Assembly (NCBI RefSeq): GCF_002204185.1
Contig: NZ_MXPU01000004.1
Span: 1-64,000, forward strand
DNA: 64,000 bases
Direction of reading: 5' to 3'
From: Rhizobium esperanzae
GTDB lineage: Bacteria; Pseudomonadota; Alphaproteobacteria; Rhizobiales; Rhizobiaceae
The notes under the pieces were generated by a model. The model was not told the DNA's origin. It ran no database searches and saw only the letters and a program-made list of their open reading frames with translations. The translations under genes and the position numbers were made by a program. Shown here in pieces: positions 24,973-34,914 of the stretch (positions are counted from its first letter, which is position 1; every line of letters begins with the position of its first letter).

Positions 24973-25728
24973 ATGAGGCGTTCCGGCGAGATGAAGCGCG
25001 ACCTGGTTGGGAATGACAGCACGCCGCTTTATGCCGGCGTCAAGCAGGTGATCCTCGACCGGATCCACAGCGGTGAATGGCCGCCGAAATACCGCGTGCC
25101 GTCGGAGAACGAGCTGGTCGTCGAACTCGGCGTCAGCAAGATGACCGCCAACCGGGCACTGCGCGAACTCGCCAACGAGGGCGAACTCGTCCGCATCCAG
25201 GGCGTCGGCTCGTTTGTCGCCGAGCGCAAGGGCTATTCGGCGCTGTTCGAGGTCCGCAACATCGCCGAGGAAATCGCCGAACGCGGCCATGTTCATGAGG
25301 CGTCCGTCGTCGTTCTCGCCCAGGAAACCGCCTCTCCCGAGATCGCCGACGCCCTGGAGCTGGCAATCGGCGCCGCCGTTTTCCACTCGCTGATCGTCCA
25401 CAGCGAAAACGGCGTTCCGGTGCAGATCGAGGACCGTTTCGTCCATCCGGAAGCCGCTCCCGACTATCTCAAGCAGGACTTCACGACGCTGACGCCGAAC
25501 GCCTATTTGACGGCGGCAGCCCCGCTTAGCGGCTCCGAGCACGTTGTCGAGGCGGCAATGCCGCAGGCATGGGAATGCAAGCTGCTCACCATCCTCAAGA
25601 CCGAACCCTGCCTGACGATCCGCCGGCGCACATGGTCGGCAAAACAGGTAGTCTCGACCGCCCGCCTCGTCTATCCCGGCTATCGCTACCGGCTCGAAGC
25701 GCGCAGCGGCAAGATGTTCGAAGAGTAA
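24973..25728 (+). CDS. GntR-family regulator with UTRA domain (HutC-like)
   Basis: The 251-residue protein has an N-terminal winged HTH of the GntR/HutC subfamily (IHSGEWPPKYRVPSENELV, then VSKMTANRALRELANEG). A UTRA ligand-binding domain follows from about residue 90 (FHSLIVHSENGVPVQIEDRF, CLTIRRRTWS). HutC proteins sense urocanate and repress hut genes. This is a second copy in the window and faces the transporter/lyase-like operon, so that is its probable target. ATG 24973 follows AAGGA. Confidence 0.85.
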   Translation: MRRSGEMKRDLVGNDSTPLYAGVKQVILDRIHSGEWPPKYRVPSENELVVELGVSKMTANRALRELANEGELVRIQGVGSFVAERKGYSALFEVRNIAEEIAERGHVHEASVVVLAQETASPEIADALELAIGAAVFHSLIVHSENGVPVQIEDRFVHPEAAPDYLKQDFTTLTPNAYLTAAAPLSGSEHVVEAAMPQAWECKLLTILKTEPCLTIRRRTWSAKQVVSTARLVYPGYRYRLEARSGKMFEE

Positions 25729-25741
25729 AACACCTGCCATC

Positions 25742-25757
25742 TTGTATATGGAACCTA
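25742..25757. promoter_or_regulatory. Degenerate operator-like sequence between convergent regulators
   Basis: TTGTATATGG at 25742-25751 is identical to the left part of the operator region at 24884-24893, but the right half is degenerate. It lies in the 26-bp gap between the two convergent hutC-like genes. Confidence 0.3.
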
Positions 25758-26477
25758 CTGTGACGCCGGCGTGAACCGCGCCACCAGCGTGTGGCGATCG
25801 CCCGGATAGGTGAAGCGGACATGGGTCACCGGACCGGCGCCGCTCCAGGTGCGGCGTTCGACCACCAGGCAGGCGGTGTTGCGGGCGATGTCGAGCGCCG
25901 CCGCCACCTCGGCACTGGCGGAGACCGCGTGGATCCGGTGTTCGGCCGCGCTCCACGGCACCTGGTCGAGCAGCCACGGCCCCGGCGCCACCGTCAGAAA
26001 ATCGGCATCGGCGGCTTCCGGTACGGTTTCAAGGCTGATCAGCCGCTCCTCCAAACAGAAGGGCCGCGCGCCGGCATTATGGATGCAGACGACCTCGACG
26101 ACCGAAGACGCCACAGGCAGTTCCAGCCGGCGGCTGTCTTCCGCCTTCGCCTTGCGGCTCGCCTTCTTCGCAACCGCATAGGAATAGGGCAGGTTCAGCG
26201 ACTGCACCTCGGCCTTGATGTCGTGGATTTCGAGAACCGCCGATTGCGCCTGCGGCTGGGTGACGAAGCTGCCGGACTTCTTGCGGCGCTCGATCAGGCC
26301 GGCCTTGGCGAGCTGGGTCAGCACCTTGTTCACCGTCATCCGCGAGACGTCATACTGGGTGGCGAGATCGACCTCGAAGGGAATGCGATGACCCGGCGGC
26401 CATTCGCCCGAGACGATACGGCCCTCGATGTCGCTCAGGATGCGCTGATGCAAGGTGGTGTCCCTGCTCTGATTCAT
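25755..26477 (-). CDS. hutC: Histidine utilization repressor HutC
   Basis: The 240-residue GntR/UTRA protein has the HutC-typical opening LHQRILSDIEGRIVSGEWPP, the recognition region VSRMTVNKVLTQLAKAGLIE and the UTRA pattern (FCLEERLISLETVPEA, CLVVERRTWS). HutC represses hut operons and is released by urocanate. ATG 26477 gives the expected length; an ATG at 26525 would add 16 residues, and neither has a strong ribosome site. It lies 61 bp after hutF on the same strand, so it is probably co-transcribed and autoregulated. Confidence 0.9.
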   Translation of the reverse strand: MNQSRDTTLHQRILSDIEGRIVSGEWPPGHRIPFEVDLATQYDVSRMTVNKVLTQLAKAGLIERRKKSGSFVTQPQAQSAVLEIHDIKAEVQSLNLPYSYAVAKKASRKAKAEDSRRLELPVASSVVEVVCIHNAGARPFCLEERLISLETVPEAADADFLTVAPGPWLLDQVPWSAAEHRIHAVSASAEVAAALDIARNTACLVVERRTWSGAGPVTHVRFTYPGDRHTLVARFTPASQ

Positions 26478-26538
26478 CGCCACGTTCCGGTTGGTTTCCC
26501 GATCTAGTCCGAATGCCCCGCTCATGAAAAGCGCTTTT

Positions 26539-27885
26539 TCAGGCAGCCAGCAACGCGCCCATCGCAGCAAGGAAGCGACGGTCGATGGCGTCACGCTCGA
26601 GATGGCGACCGCCTTCCACCTGCTTGCGGCCGCGCGCCCAGACGCAATCGACGGAGATGCCGCCGGCAAACAGCCAGTGATCGAGGATCTGGTCGCCTGC
26701 GAGATAAGGAACGGCTGACATATCGAGCGAAACAAGATCGGCATGATGGCCCTCGACGAGACCGGCCGGGGCTTTGAGCGCCGCGGCGCCGCCGGCAAGC
26801 GCCTGGTTGAACAGCGACAGCGCCGTTGAACCACCGGGCGCAGCCACGACATTGCGGGCGCGCAGCGCCAGACGTTGCGAATATTCAAGCTGGCGCAGTT
26901 CTTCCGACAGGGAGATCCGCACGTTGGAATCCGAGCCGATGCCGTAACGGCCGTCCTCTTCGAGGAAGAGCGGCGCGGCAAAGGCGCCGTCGCCGAGATT
27001 GGCCTCGGTGATCGGGCAGAGGCCGGCGACCGCCCCGCTTTTCGCCATCCGCCGCGTCTCGTCCTCGGTCATATGCGTCGCATGGATCAGGCACCAGCGC
27101 TCATCCACCGGCATATGATCGAGCAGCCATTGCACCGGCCGCGCGCCCGACCAGGCGACGCAGTCCTCGACCTCTTTTACCTGCTCGGCGACATGGATAT
27201 GGATCGGACCGTCGCCCGCCATCGGCACGAGCTTCGCCAATTCCTCCGGTGTGGTGGCGCGCAGGCTGTGCGGCGCCAGTCCGAGTTCGGCGCCGTCGAG
27301 CCGGCCGGTCACGGCACGGCATCCCTCCATCAGCCTTTCGAAGCTGTCGAGCGAATTGATGAAGCGCCGCTGACCGTCGATCGGCGCCGCACCACCGAAA
27401 CCGGAATGGGCATAGAACACCGGTAGAAGCGTCAGGCCGATGCCGGTCTCCTGGCTCGCCGCACCGATACGTTCGGCAAGCTCGGCGATATTGGCATAGG
27501 CCGCGCCGTCCCTGTCGTGATGGAGATAGTGGAATTCGCCGACCCGGGAAAATCCGGCCTCCAGCATTTCCGCATAAAGCTTGGCCGCGACCGCCTCGAC
27601 ATGGTCCGGCGTCATTGCCAAAGCGAACTTGTACATGACGGTGCGCCAGCTCCAGAAGCTGTCGTTGGTTGGGCCGCGCACTTCGGCAAGACCGGCCATC
27701 GCCCTTTGGAAGGCATGGCTGTGCAGATTGCCCATGGCCGGAACGATCAGCGCGTGGCGCTCATCGCCGGGTGCTGCGGCGACGCCGGCCTCGACCCGGG
27801 CGATGCGCCCGGCGTCGAGCGTCAGCCGCACGTCCTTCTGCCAGCCTTGCGGCGTCAGCGCTGTGCCTGCGTGAACTGTGGTCAT
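26539..27885 (-). CDS. hutF: Formimidoylglutamate deiminase HutF
   Basis: The 448-residue amidohydrolase has the metal-binding [14 protein letters not shown], then [15 protein letters not shown], and the C-terminal [16 protein letters not shown]. HutF converts N-formimino-glutamate to N-formylglutamate and ammonia, the first half of the two-step branch finished by HutG. Its presence shows that this strain uses the HutF/HutG route. ATG 27885 follows AGGGGAGAAAAGG; the longer open frame runs into the promoter region. Confidence 0.92.
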   Translation of the reverse strand: MTTVHAGTALTPQGWQKDVRLTLDAGRIARVEAGVAAAPGDERHALIVPAMGNLHSHAFQRAMAGLAEVRGPTNDSFWSWRTVMYKFALAMTPDHVEAVAAKLYAEMLEAGFSRVGEFHYLHHDRDGAAYANIAELAERIGAASQETGIGLTLLPVFYAHSGFGGAAPIDGQRRFINSLDSFERLMEGCRAVTGRLDGAELGLAPHSLRATTPEELAKLVPMAGDGPIHIHVAEQVKEVEDCVAWSGARPVQWLLDHMPVDERWCLIHATHMTEDETRRMAKSGAVAGLCPITEANLGDGAFAAPLFLEEDGRYGIGSDSNVRISLSEELRQLEYSQRLALRARNVVAAPGGSTALSLFNQALAGGAAALKAPAGLVEGHHADLVSLDMSAVPYLAGDQILDHWLFAGGISVDCVWARGRKQVEGGRHLERDAIDRRFLAAMGALLAA

Positions 27886-27950
27886 GGCCTTTTCTCCCCT
27901 TCTGCCGCGCCACCGATCTTTCTTTTCCAAAAGAGCGCGCAAAATTTCTC

Positions 27951-27978
27951 TTGTCACCTGCTTATTATGTATATACAT
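27951..27978 (+). promoter_or_regulatory. HutC operator and promoter between hutF and hutI
   Basis: ATGTATATACAT at 27967-27978 is a perfect 12-bp palindrome with the TGTATATACA core known for HutC-type operators. On the plus strand a -35-like TTGTCA (27951-27956) and a -10-like TATACA (27972-27977, 15-bp spacer) overlap it, so one site could silence both hutF-hutC and hutI-hutD. Confidence 0.65.
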
Positions 27979-28007
27979 GTTTCGGCATAAGGAAAGGCGC
28001 AAAGCTG

Positions 28008-29270
28008 ATGACCGGGAACAATTTTTCTGAGGGAACCGCATCCGCCGATACCAGGCCGGTGCTGTGGCGCAACGCCCGACTGGCGACGCTCGCGCCTGAT
28101 GGTCCCGGGCTCGGCATCGTCGAAAAGGGTGCCGTGCTCACCGAAAACGGCCGTATCGCTTTTGTCGGCGCCGAAAGCGAACTGCCGGTATCGGCCATCG
28201 AACGCTCCGAGATCGTCGATCTCGAAGGCCGCTGGATGACACCCGGCCTCGTCGACTGCCACACCCATATCGTCCACGGCGGCAATCGCGCCCGCGAGTT
28301 CGAGATGCGGCTTGAAGGCGCGACCTATGAGGAGATTGCGCGGGCCGGCGGCGGCATCGTCTCCTCGGTTCAGGCGACCAATGCACTGTCGGTCGAAGAA
28401 CTTGTCGCCACGGCGCTGCCGCGGCTCGATTCGCTGCTGGCCGAAGGCGTGACGACGGTCGAGATCAAATCCGGCTATGGCCTCAACCGGAGCGGCGAAG
28501 TGAAGATGCTGCAGAGCGCCCGCCTGCTCGGCCATGTCAGGCCGGTCCGCGTCGCCACCAGCTATCTTGGCGCCCATGCGACGCCTGTCGACTATAAGGG
28601 CCGCAACGGCGACTATCTCGATGATGTCGTGCTGCCCGGCCTCGACGACATGTACAATCTCGGCCTTGCCGATGCCGTCGACGGCTTCTGCGAAGGCATC
28701 GCCTTTTCGCCGGCCGAGATCGCCCGCGTCTTCGACAAGGCCAAGGCGCTCGGCCTGCCGGTCAAGCTGCATGCCGAGCAGCTCTCCAATCTCGGCGGCG
28801 CCAAGCTGGCGGCCGCCTATGGCGCGCTTTCCTGTGATCACCTCGAATATCTCGACGAGGAAGGCGTTGCGGCAATGGCCGCCGCCGGCACCATCGCCGT
28901 GCTGCTGCCCGGCGCCTTCTACGCCATCCATGAAAAGCAGAAACCGCCGGTAGAGGGGCTCCGCCGGGCTGGCGTGCCGATCGCAATCGCCACCGATTGC
29001 AATCCGGGCACCTCGCCGCTCACCTCGATGCTGCTGACCATGAACATGTCGGCGACGCTGTTCGGCCTCACCGTCGAGGAATGCATCGCCGGCGCCACCC
29101 GCGAAGGTGCGCGCGCGCTCGGCCTCATCGGCGAAACCGGAACGCTCGAAGCCGGCAAATCCGCCGATCTCGCCGTCTGGAATGTCGAGAGCCTTGCCGA
29201 GCTCGTCTACCGCATCGGCTTCAACCCGCTTCATACACGCGTCTTCAAAGGCGAAAGGAACGGTCGATGA
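28008..29270 (+). CDS. hutI: Imidazolonepropionase HutI
   Basis: The 420-residue amidohydrolase has the metal motif [33 protein letters not shown] and [10 protein letters not shown], all characteristic of HutI. It opens the imidazolone ring of 4-imidazolone-5-propanoate to give N-formimino-glutamate. ATG 28008 is preceded by AAGGAAAGG. The stop overlaps the hutH start (ATGA), so the two are coupled. Confidence 0.95.
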   Translation: MTGNNFSEGTASADTRPVLWRNARLATLAPDGPGLGIVEKGAVLTENGRIAFVGAESELPVSAIERSEIVDLEGRWMTPGLVDCHTHIVHGGNRAREFEMRLEGATYEEIARAGGGIVSSVQATNALSVEELVATALPRLDSLLAEGVTTVEIKSGYGLNRSGEVKMLQSARLLGHVRPVRVATSYLGAHATPVDYKGRNGDYLDDVVLPGLDDMYNLGLADAVDGFCEGIAFSPAEIARVFDKAKALGLPVKLHAEQLSNLGGAKLAAAYGALSCDHLEYLDEEGVAAMAAAGTIAVLLPGAFYAIHEKQKPPVEGLRRAGVPIAIATDCNPGTSPLTSMLLTMNMSATLFGLTVEECIAGATREGARALGLIGETGTLEAGKSADLAVWNVESLAELVYRIGFNPLHTRVFKGERNGR

Positions 29271-30802
29271 CCATCACGCTCCACCCGGGCTCCGTCTCGC
29301 TCAGGGATCTGGAAATCATTTATTGGACGGGTGAGCCGGCAAGGCTCGATCCCGGCTTCGATGCCGGCATTATCAAGGCCGCCGCCCGCATTGCCGAGAT
29401 CGCCGCCGGCAACGCGCCGGTTTACGGCATCAACACCGGCTTCGGCAAACTCGCCTCGATCAAGATCGACAGCGCTGACGTCGCCACGCTGCAGCGCAAT
29501 CTCATCCTGTCGCATTGCTGCGGCATCGGCGCGCCGCTGCCGGAAAATATCGTCCGGCTGATCATGGCGCTGAAGCTGGTGTCGCTCGGCCGCGGCGCCT
29601 CCGGCGTACGGCTGGAACTGGTGCGGCTGATCGAAGGCATGCTCGAAAAGGGCGTCATTCCGCTGATCCCGGAAAAGGGCTCGGTCGGCGCCTCCGGCGA
29701 TCTTGCGCCGCTTGCCCATATGGCGGCGGTGATGATGGGCGAGGCCGAAGCCTTCTTCGCCGGCGAACGCCTTTCCGGCGCCGAGGCCCTTGCAAAAGCT
29801 GGGCTGAAGCCGGTCGTTCTCGCCGCCAAGGAGGGCCTGGCACTGATCAACGGCACCCAGGCTTCGACAGCGCTGGCGCTGGCCGGCCTCTTCCGCGCCC
29901 ATCGCGCCGCGCAATCCGCCTTGATCACCGGCGCCATGTCCACGGATGCGGCCATGGGGTCCTCGGCGCCCTTCCACGCCGATATCCATACGCTGCGCGG
30001 CCATAAGGGCCAGATCGATACCGCAGCCGCGCTTCGCGGCCTGCTCGAAAACTCCGTCATTCGCCAGAGCCATATCGAGGGCGACGAGCGCGTGCAGGAT
30101 CCCTATTGCATCCGCTGCCAGCCGCAGGTCGACGGCGCCTGCCTCGATCTCCTGCGCTCGGTCGCCCGCACCCTCGAAATCGAGGCCAACGCCGTCACCG
30201 ACAATCCGCTGGTGCTGTCGGACAATTCCGTTGTCTCGGGCGGTAATTTCCACGCTGAACCCGTCGCTTTTGCCGCCGACCAGATCGCGCTTGCCGTCTG
30301 CGAAATCGGCGCGATCTCGCAGCGCCGCATCGCGCTGCTGGTCGATCCTGCCCTTTCCTACGGCCTGCCGGCCTTTCTCGCCAAGAAGCCCGGCTTGAAC
30401 TCCGGCCTGATGATCGCCGAAGTGACCTCGGCGGCGCTGATGTCCGAGAACAAGCAGATGTCGCACCCGGCCTCGGTCGATTCGACGCCGACCTCGGCCA
30501 ACCAGGAAGACCACGTCTCGATGGCCTGCCACGGCGCCCGACGCCTGCTCGGCATGACCGAAAACCTGTTCGCCATTATCGGCATCGAGGCGCTGACCGC
30601 CGCCCAGGGCGTCGAACTGCGCGCGCCGCTTTTGACGAGTCCGGAGCTTTCAAAGGCGATCGCCGCGATCCGCGGCAAGGTGCCGAGCCTCGATAGCGAC
30701 CGCTACATGGCGGGCGATCTCGCCGCCGCCGCTGAACTGGTGGCGACGGGCGCGCTGAACGCCTCGGTTTCATCCGGCATCTTGCCGGTTCTGGAGGGTT
30801 GA
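29267..30802 (+). CDS. hutH: Histidine ammonia-lyase HutH
   Basis: The 511-residue enzyme is a complete, normal [16 protein letters not shown], the MIO-forming triad in [15 protein letters not shown] (residues ~137-151), [11 protein letters not shown], the catalytic Tyr in [14 protein letters not shown], and [11 protein letters not shown]. It deaminates L-histidine to trans-urocanate. It provides the internal comparison showing that the paralogue at 20100-21593 is altered. The ATG overlaps the hutI stop. Confidence 0.96.
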   Translation: MTITLHPGSVSLRDLEIIYWTGEPARLDPGFDAGIIKAAARIAEIAAGNAPVYGINTGFGKLASIKIDSADVATLQRNLILSHCCGIGAPLPENIVRLIMALKLVSLGRGASGVRLELVRLIEGMLEKGVIPLIPEKGSVGASGDLAPLAHMAAVMMGEAEAFFAGERLSGAEALAKAGLKPVVLAAKEGLALINGTQASTALALAGLFRAHRAAQSALITGAMSTDAAMGSSAPFHADIHTLRGHKGQIDTAAALRGLLENSVIRQSHIEGDERVQDPYCIRCQPQVDGACLDLLRSVARTLEIEANAVTDNPLVLSDNSVVSGGNFHAEPVAFAADQIALAVCEIGAISQRRIALLVDPALSYGLPAFLAKKPGLNSGLMIAEVTSAALMSENKQMSHPASVDSTPTSANQEDHVSMACHGARRLLGMTENLFAIIGIEALTAAQGVELRAPLLTSPELSKAIAAIRGKVPSLDSDRYMAGDLAAAAELVATGALNASVSSGILPVLEG

Positions 30803-30825
30803 TGGTGATGTATGTGCACTTGGTA

Positions 30826-30974
30826 CCCCCCTCTGCCCTGCCGGGCATCTCCCCCAAAAGGGGGGAGATCGGCTGGGCGGACCCGCTCGCTCCAACATCG
30901 ATTGTTTGGGGAAGTCTCATCTACTTGCCGATCTCCCCCCTTGTGGGGGAGATGTCCGGCAGGACAGAGGGGGG
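30826..30974. repeat. Large palindromic intergenic element (rhizobial mosaic type) inside the hut operon
   Basis: Two ~48-bp arms in opposite orientation flank a ~55-bp centre. The left arm (30826-30873) begins CCCCCCTCTGCCCTGCCGGG and ends GGGGGGAGATCGGC. The right arm (30927-30974) begins GCCGATCTCCCCCC and ends GGACAGAGGGGGG. Such elements recur between genes in Rhizobiaceae genomes (RIME-like); family assignment is by appearance. Confidence 0.75.
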
Positions 30975-31004
30975 TGATGCCCCAGACGCCGGAGCGCTCT
31001 GCCC

Positions 31005-31811
31005 ATGAGCACCCCCGTCTTCGAAATCCGTCGGGGCACCTCCCCCGTCGTCCTCGCCTTCCCCCACACCGGCACCGACGTGCCGCCGGCGATTTACGAT
31101 CGCCTCAACGACAATGGCCGGATCCTCGCCGATACCGACTGGCACATCCACCGGCTCTATGGCGGCCTGCTCGATGACGCCACGACCGTGCGCGCCACCT
31201 TCCATCGCTACGTGATCGATGCCAATCGCGATCCCGCAGGCGTCAGCCTCTATCCAGGCCAGAACACCACCGGCCTCGTCCCGGAGACGGATTTCGACGG
31301 CAAGCCGATCTGGAAGGATGGGCAAGCGCCCGATGAGGCCGATATCGCGGCGCGGCTTAGGGATTTTCATGCGCCCTATCATGCCGCCCTTGCCGCCGAA
31401 ATCGAGCGGGTCAGAGCAATCCACGGCGTCGCGATTCTCTACGACTGCCACTCGATCCGCTCGCGCATTCCCTTCCTCTTCGAAGGCAAGCTGCCGGATT
31501 TCAATATCGGCACCGATATGGGCCGGACCTGCGACGGGTCGATCGAGCAGGCGACGCTCACCGTCGTTGAAGCCGCGCAAGGCTATGACAGCGTGCTCAA
31601 CGGCCGCTTCAAGGGCGGCTGGACGACCCGCCATTATGGCCGTCCGGAAACCGGCGTGCATGCGATCCAGATGGAGCTTGCGCAATCGACCCATCTTGAG
31701 GCCGAGGCGCCGCCCTTTGCCTACGACACGATGAAGGCGGACAGGCTTCGCGTCCATCTCAGAGACATTCTGGTGCGGATCGAACAGATCGCTCCAGCTT
31801 TGAAACGATAA
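31005..31811 (+). CDS. hutG: N-formylglutamate deformylase HutG
   Basis: The 268-residue enzyme has the FGase signature (VLAFPHTGTDVPPAIYDRL, DTDWHIHRLY, YDCHSIRSRIPFLFEG) with the expected metal-binding His and Asp residues. It hydrolyses N-formylglutamate to glutamate and formate, the last step of this hut branch. It is separated from hutH by a 202-bp spacer filled by a palindromic element, unlike the overlaps elsewhere in the operon. Confidence 0.93.
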   Translation: MSTPVFEIRRGTSPVVLAFPHTGTDVPPAIYDRLNDNGRILADTDWHIHRLYGGLLDDATTVRATFHRYVIDANRDPAGVSLYPGQNTTGLVPETDFDGKPIWKDGQAPDEADIAARLRDFHAPYHAALAAEIERVRAIHGVAILYDCHSIRSRIPFLFEGKLPDFNIGTDMGRTCDGSIEQATLTVVEAAQGYDSVLNGRFKGGWTTRHYGRPETGVHAIQMELAQSTHLEAEAPPFAYDTMKADRLRVHLRDILVRIEQIAPALKR

Positions 31812-31835
31812 CGATCACTCGACAGGGGAACCGCC

Positions 31836-33509
31836 ATGAGCAATCCACGCCATAACATCCACGAAATCCGCGCACCCCGCGGCAACGAGCTCAATGCCAA
31901 GAGCTGGATGACCGAAGCGCCGCTGCGCATGCTGATGAACAATCTCGATCCCGATGTCGCCGAAAATCCGAACGAGCTCGTCGTCTATGGCGGCATCGGC
32001 CGCGCCGCCCGCACCTGGGAGGATTTCGACCGGATCGTCGCGACGCTGAAGACGCTGACGGAAGAAGAGACCCTGCTCGTCCAATCCGGCAAGCCGGTCG
32101 GCGTCTTCCGCACCCACAAGGATGCGCCGCGCGTGCTGATCGCCAATTCCAACCTGGTGCCGCATTGGGCGACCTGGGATCATTTCAACGAGTTGGATAA
32201 GAAGGGCCTTGCCATGTACGGCCAGATGACGGCCGGCTCGTGGATCTATATCGGCACGCAGGGCATCGTGCAGGGCACCTACGAGACCTTCGTCGAGGCC
32301 GGCCGCCAGCATTATGGCGGCAATCTCAAGGGCAGATGGATCCTGACCGGCGGCCTCGGCGGCATGGGCGGCGCCCAGCCGCTCGCCGCCGTCATGGCCG
32401 GCGCCTGCTGCCTCGCCGTCGAATGCAATCCCGACTCGATCGATTTCCGCCTGCGCACCCGCTATCTCGACGCCAAGGCCGAAACGCTCGACGAGGCGCT
32501 GGAGATGATCGACCGCTGGACCAAGGCGGGCGAAGCCAAATCCGTCGGCCTGCTCGGCAATGCCGCCGAAATCCTGCCGGAAATGGTTCGCCGCGGCATC
32601 CGCCCCGACATGGTCACCGACCAGACCTCGGCGCATGACCCGATCAACGGCTACCTGCCGAAGGGCTGGACGATGGCCGAGTGGAAGGCCAAGCGCGAGA
32701 GCGATCCGAAGGCGGTGGAAAAGGCGGCGCGCGCTTCGATGCGCGAACATGTCGAGGCGATGATCGCCTTCTGGAATGCCGGCATTCCGACGCTCGACTA
32801 CGGCAACAATATCCGCCAGGTCGCCAAGGAAGAAGGCCTCGAAAACGCCTTCGCCTTCCCCGGCTTCGTGCCGGCCTATATAAGACCGCTGTTCTGCCGC
32901 GGCATCGGCCCCTTCCGCTGGGCCGCCTTGTCCGGCGATCCGGAGGATATCTACAAGACAGATGCCAAGGTGCGGGAGCTGACCCCCGGCAATACCCACC
33001 TGCACAATTGGCTCGATATGGCCAGGGAACGCATCTCCTTCCAGGGCCTGCCGGCGCGCATCTGCTGGGTCGGCCTCGGCGACCGCCACCGCCTGGCGCT
33101 GGCCTTCAATGAAATGATCAAAAACGGCGAGCTTTCGGCTCCGATCGTCATCGGCCGCGATCACCTCGACTCGGGTTCCGTCGCCTCGCCGAACCGCGAA
33201 ACCGAAGCGATGAAGGACGGCTCCGACGCCGTCTCCGACTGGCCGCTGCTGAACGCGCTGCTCAACACCGCCTCGGGCGCCACCTGGGTGTCGCTGCACC
33301 ATGGCGGCGGCGTCGGCATGGGCTTCTCCCAGCATTCCGGCGTCGTCATCTGCGCCGACGGCACCGACGATGCGGCAAAGCGTCTCGAGCGTGTGCTCTG
33401 GAACGATCCGGCGACCGGCGTCATGCGCCACGCCGATGCCGGCTACGACATCGCCCTCGACTGCGCCCGGGACAAGGGCCTGCGCCTGCCCGGCATTCTC
33501 GGGAACTGA
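31836..33509 (+). CDS. hutU: Urocanate hydratase HutU
   Basis: The 557-residue enzyme is full length. It has the NAD-binding stretch [15 protein letters not shown] and the conserved Cys motif [16 protein letters not shown], and ends with [15 protein letters not shown]. It converts urocanate to 4-imidazolone-5-propanoate with tightly bound NAD+. ATG 31836 follows AGGGGAACCGCC, 24 bp after hutG. Confidence 0.96.
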   Translation: MSNPRHNIHEIRAPRGNELNAKSWMTEAPLRMLMNNLDPDVAENPNELVVYGGIGRAARTWEDFDRIVATLKTLTEEETLLVQSGKPVGVFRTHKDAPRVLIANSNLVPHWATWDHFNELDKKGLAMYGQMTAGSWIYIGTQGIVQGTYETFVEAGRQHYGGNLKGRWILTGGLGGMGGAQPLAAVMAGACCLAVECNPDSIDFRLRTRYLDAKAETLDEALEMIDRWTKAGEAKSVGLLGNAAEILPEMVRRGIRPDMVTDQTSAHDPINGYLPKGWTMAEWKAKRESDPKAVEKAARASMREHVEAMIAFWNAGIPTLDYGNNIRQVAKEEGLENAFAFPGFVPAYIRPLFCRGIGPFRWAALSGDPEDIYKTDAKVRELTPGNTHLHNWLDMARERISFQGLPARICWVGLGDRHRLALAFNEMIKNGELSAPIVIGRDHLDSGSVASPNRETEAMKDGSDAVSDWPLLNALLNTASGATWVSLHHGGGVGMGFSQHSGVVICADGTDDAAKRLERVLWNDPATGVMRHADAGYDIALDCARDKGLRLPGILGN

Positions 33510-33514
33510 ACCCC

Positions 33515-34108
33515 GTGAAGATGCTGCGCGCCGGCGACCACAAGCGCATGCCGTGGAAGAACGGCAAGGGAGAGACGGTGGAGATCGCCGTCTTTCCCTC
33601 TGGTGCTTCCATCGAGGCTTTCGACTGGCGCATCAGCATGGCAGCGGTCGCGGAGGACGGACCATTTTCGACTTTCCCGGGCATCGACCGGACGCTGGCG
33701 GTCCTCGACGGCAACGGCATGGTGCTCGAGATCGACGGCCGTGCGCCCGCGCCGCTGACGACGGAAAGCGCGCCTCTTGCCTTCCCGGCCGATGTTCCCG
33801 TTACCGCCAGGCTGGCAGAGGGCGCGATCACCGACCTCAACGTCATGACGCGCCGGGGCGGTTTCACTCATAGTCTCATCCGAATCGAAATCGACGGCGC
33901 CACGCCCGTGCCGTTGCCATCCCCGACATGCCTGTTCCTTTGCCATCGCGGCACGGTATCATTCCGGCGGAATGGCGAGACCGGGATGCTGAGAGCCGGC
34001 GACGCGCTGCTGATCGAGCAGGCGACGGCGCCCGTGCTGGAAATCGATGGCGAAGCCATCGCTTATCTCGTCGCGATTGTCACTGGTCGACATCAGGCAA
34101 ACCGTTGA
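33515..34108 (+). CDS. hutD: HutD/Ves family cupin-like protein
   Basis: The 197-residue protein has the HutD hallmark MPWKNGKGETVEIAVFP near the N-terminus and a repeated beta-rich cupin-like architecture (FDWRISMAAVAEDGPFSTFPGIDR). HutD proteins are encoded in many hut operons and have been proposed to limit overactivity of the pathway; biochemical function is not settled. The start is probably the GTG at 33515, 5 bp after hutU; an ATG 6 bases further is possible. It is the last gene of the hut operon. Confidence 0.85.
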   Translation: MKMLRAGDHKRMPWKNGKGETVEIAVFPSGASIEAFDWRISMAAVAEDGPFSTFPGIDRTLAVLDGNGMVLEIDGRAPAPLTTESAPLAFPADVPVTARLAEGAITDLNVMTRRGGFTHSLIRIEIDGATPVPLPSPTCLFLCHRGTVSFRRNGETGMLRAGDALLIEQATAPVLEIDGEAIAYLVAIVTGRHQANR

Positions 34109-34264
34109 AAAAACATGCCAATATGGCAAATATCCGAGCCTGGGCACCGACCAATGCGATATCAGGCCATGGACGCCATTCCTGCTTTCGGTCTAAACTT
34201 TGCCCTTCTGATGCAGAAGAAGACCTAGACCGCCCGTGACATCAAGGGCGGCAAGGGAGCAGGT

Positions 34265-34894
34265 GTGACGGATCCATACGATATTCTCGGCGTTGAACGC
34301 GATGCGGACGAGGCGAAGCTGAAGGCGGCCTACCGTCGCTTGGCAAAGGTCGCCCATCCTGATTCGGGCGGCGATACCGAAGCTTTCGACAATTTGCAGA
34401 AGGCCTATGCGCTGCTGCTCGATCCGGTTCGACGCAAGGTCTATGACGATACCGGCTATGACGTCGAGTTCGCCGATGCCGCCGAGCTGCAGGCGCTTGT
34501 GATGATCGAGAAGCTCGTGACCGACGCCGTTCTCGACGAGCGGGCGCCGGGCAGTTTCGATCCGGTCGCCGTCATGCAGGAAAGCCTGTCCGAGGAACTG
34601 CGCAAGGCGCGTTTCAGCAAGAGCGAGCTGGAGCGCCACGCCTCACGCGTCGGCCTGCATCTGGAACGGCTGGAAAAGCAGTCCGGCCGCGACGTGCTCG
34701 CCCATATGTTCCGCGCCCGCATCGAAGCGATCTCCAAGGCGGTCGCGGAAACCGAAGCGAAGATCAAAGCGGCCGAACGGGCCGCCGACATGCTGAGCGG
34801 CTATGTCTACGATCTCGATCCATCGCTGCTGCCCGAGGCTTCGGTCACCAATCTCGAATGGATCGAGACCTCGAGAAACCGCTCCACCGGCTGA
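34265..34894 (+). CDS. J-domain protein (DnaJ-like co-chaperone)
   Basis: The 209-residue protein has an N-terminal J-domain (residues 2-65, DPYDILGVERDADEAKLKAA) with the essential HPD triad in VAHPDSGG. It should stimulate a DnaK-type Hsp70. The rest is helical with a probable coiled coil (residues ~150-185, rich in Ala, Glu and Lys) and lacks the Gly/Phe and zinc-finger regions of true DnaJ, so it is a type III J-protein. The GTG start has GGAG upstream. It is convergent with the DUF899 gene. Confidence 0.85.
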   Translation: MTDPYDILGVERDADEAKLKAAYRRLAKVAHPDSGGDTEAFDNLQKAYALLLDPVRRKVYDDTGYDVEFADAAELQALVMIEKLVTDAVLDERAPGSFDPVAVMQESLSEELRKARFSKSELERHASRVGLHLERLEKQSGRDVLAHMFRARIEAISKAVAETEAKIKAAERAADMLSGYVYDLDPSLLPEASVTNLEWIETSRNRSTG

Positions 34895-34914
34895 CGCAGC
34901 ACACGCTAAAGCCG

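Noticed and set aside
31815..33431. 538-codon minus-strand frame opposite hutU
   Set aside because: No motifs and fully overlapped by canonical HutU.
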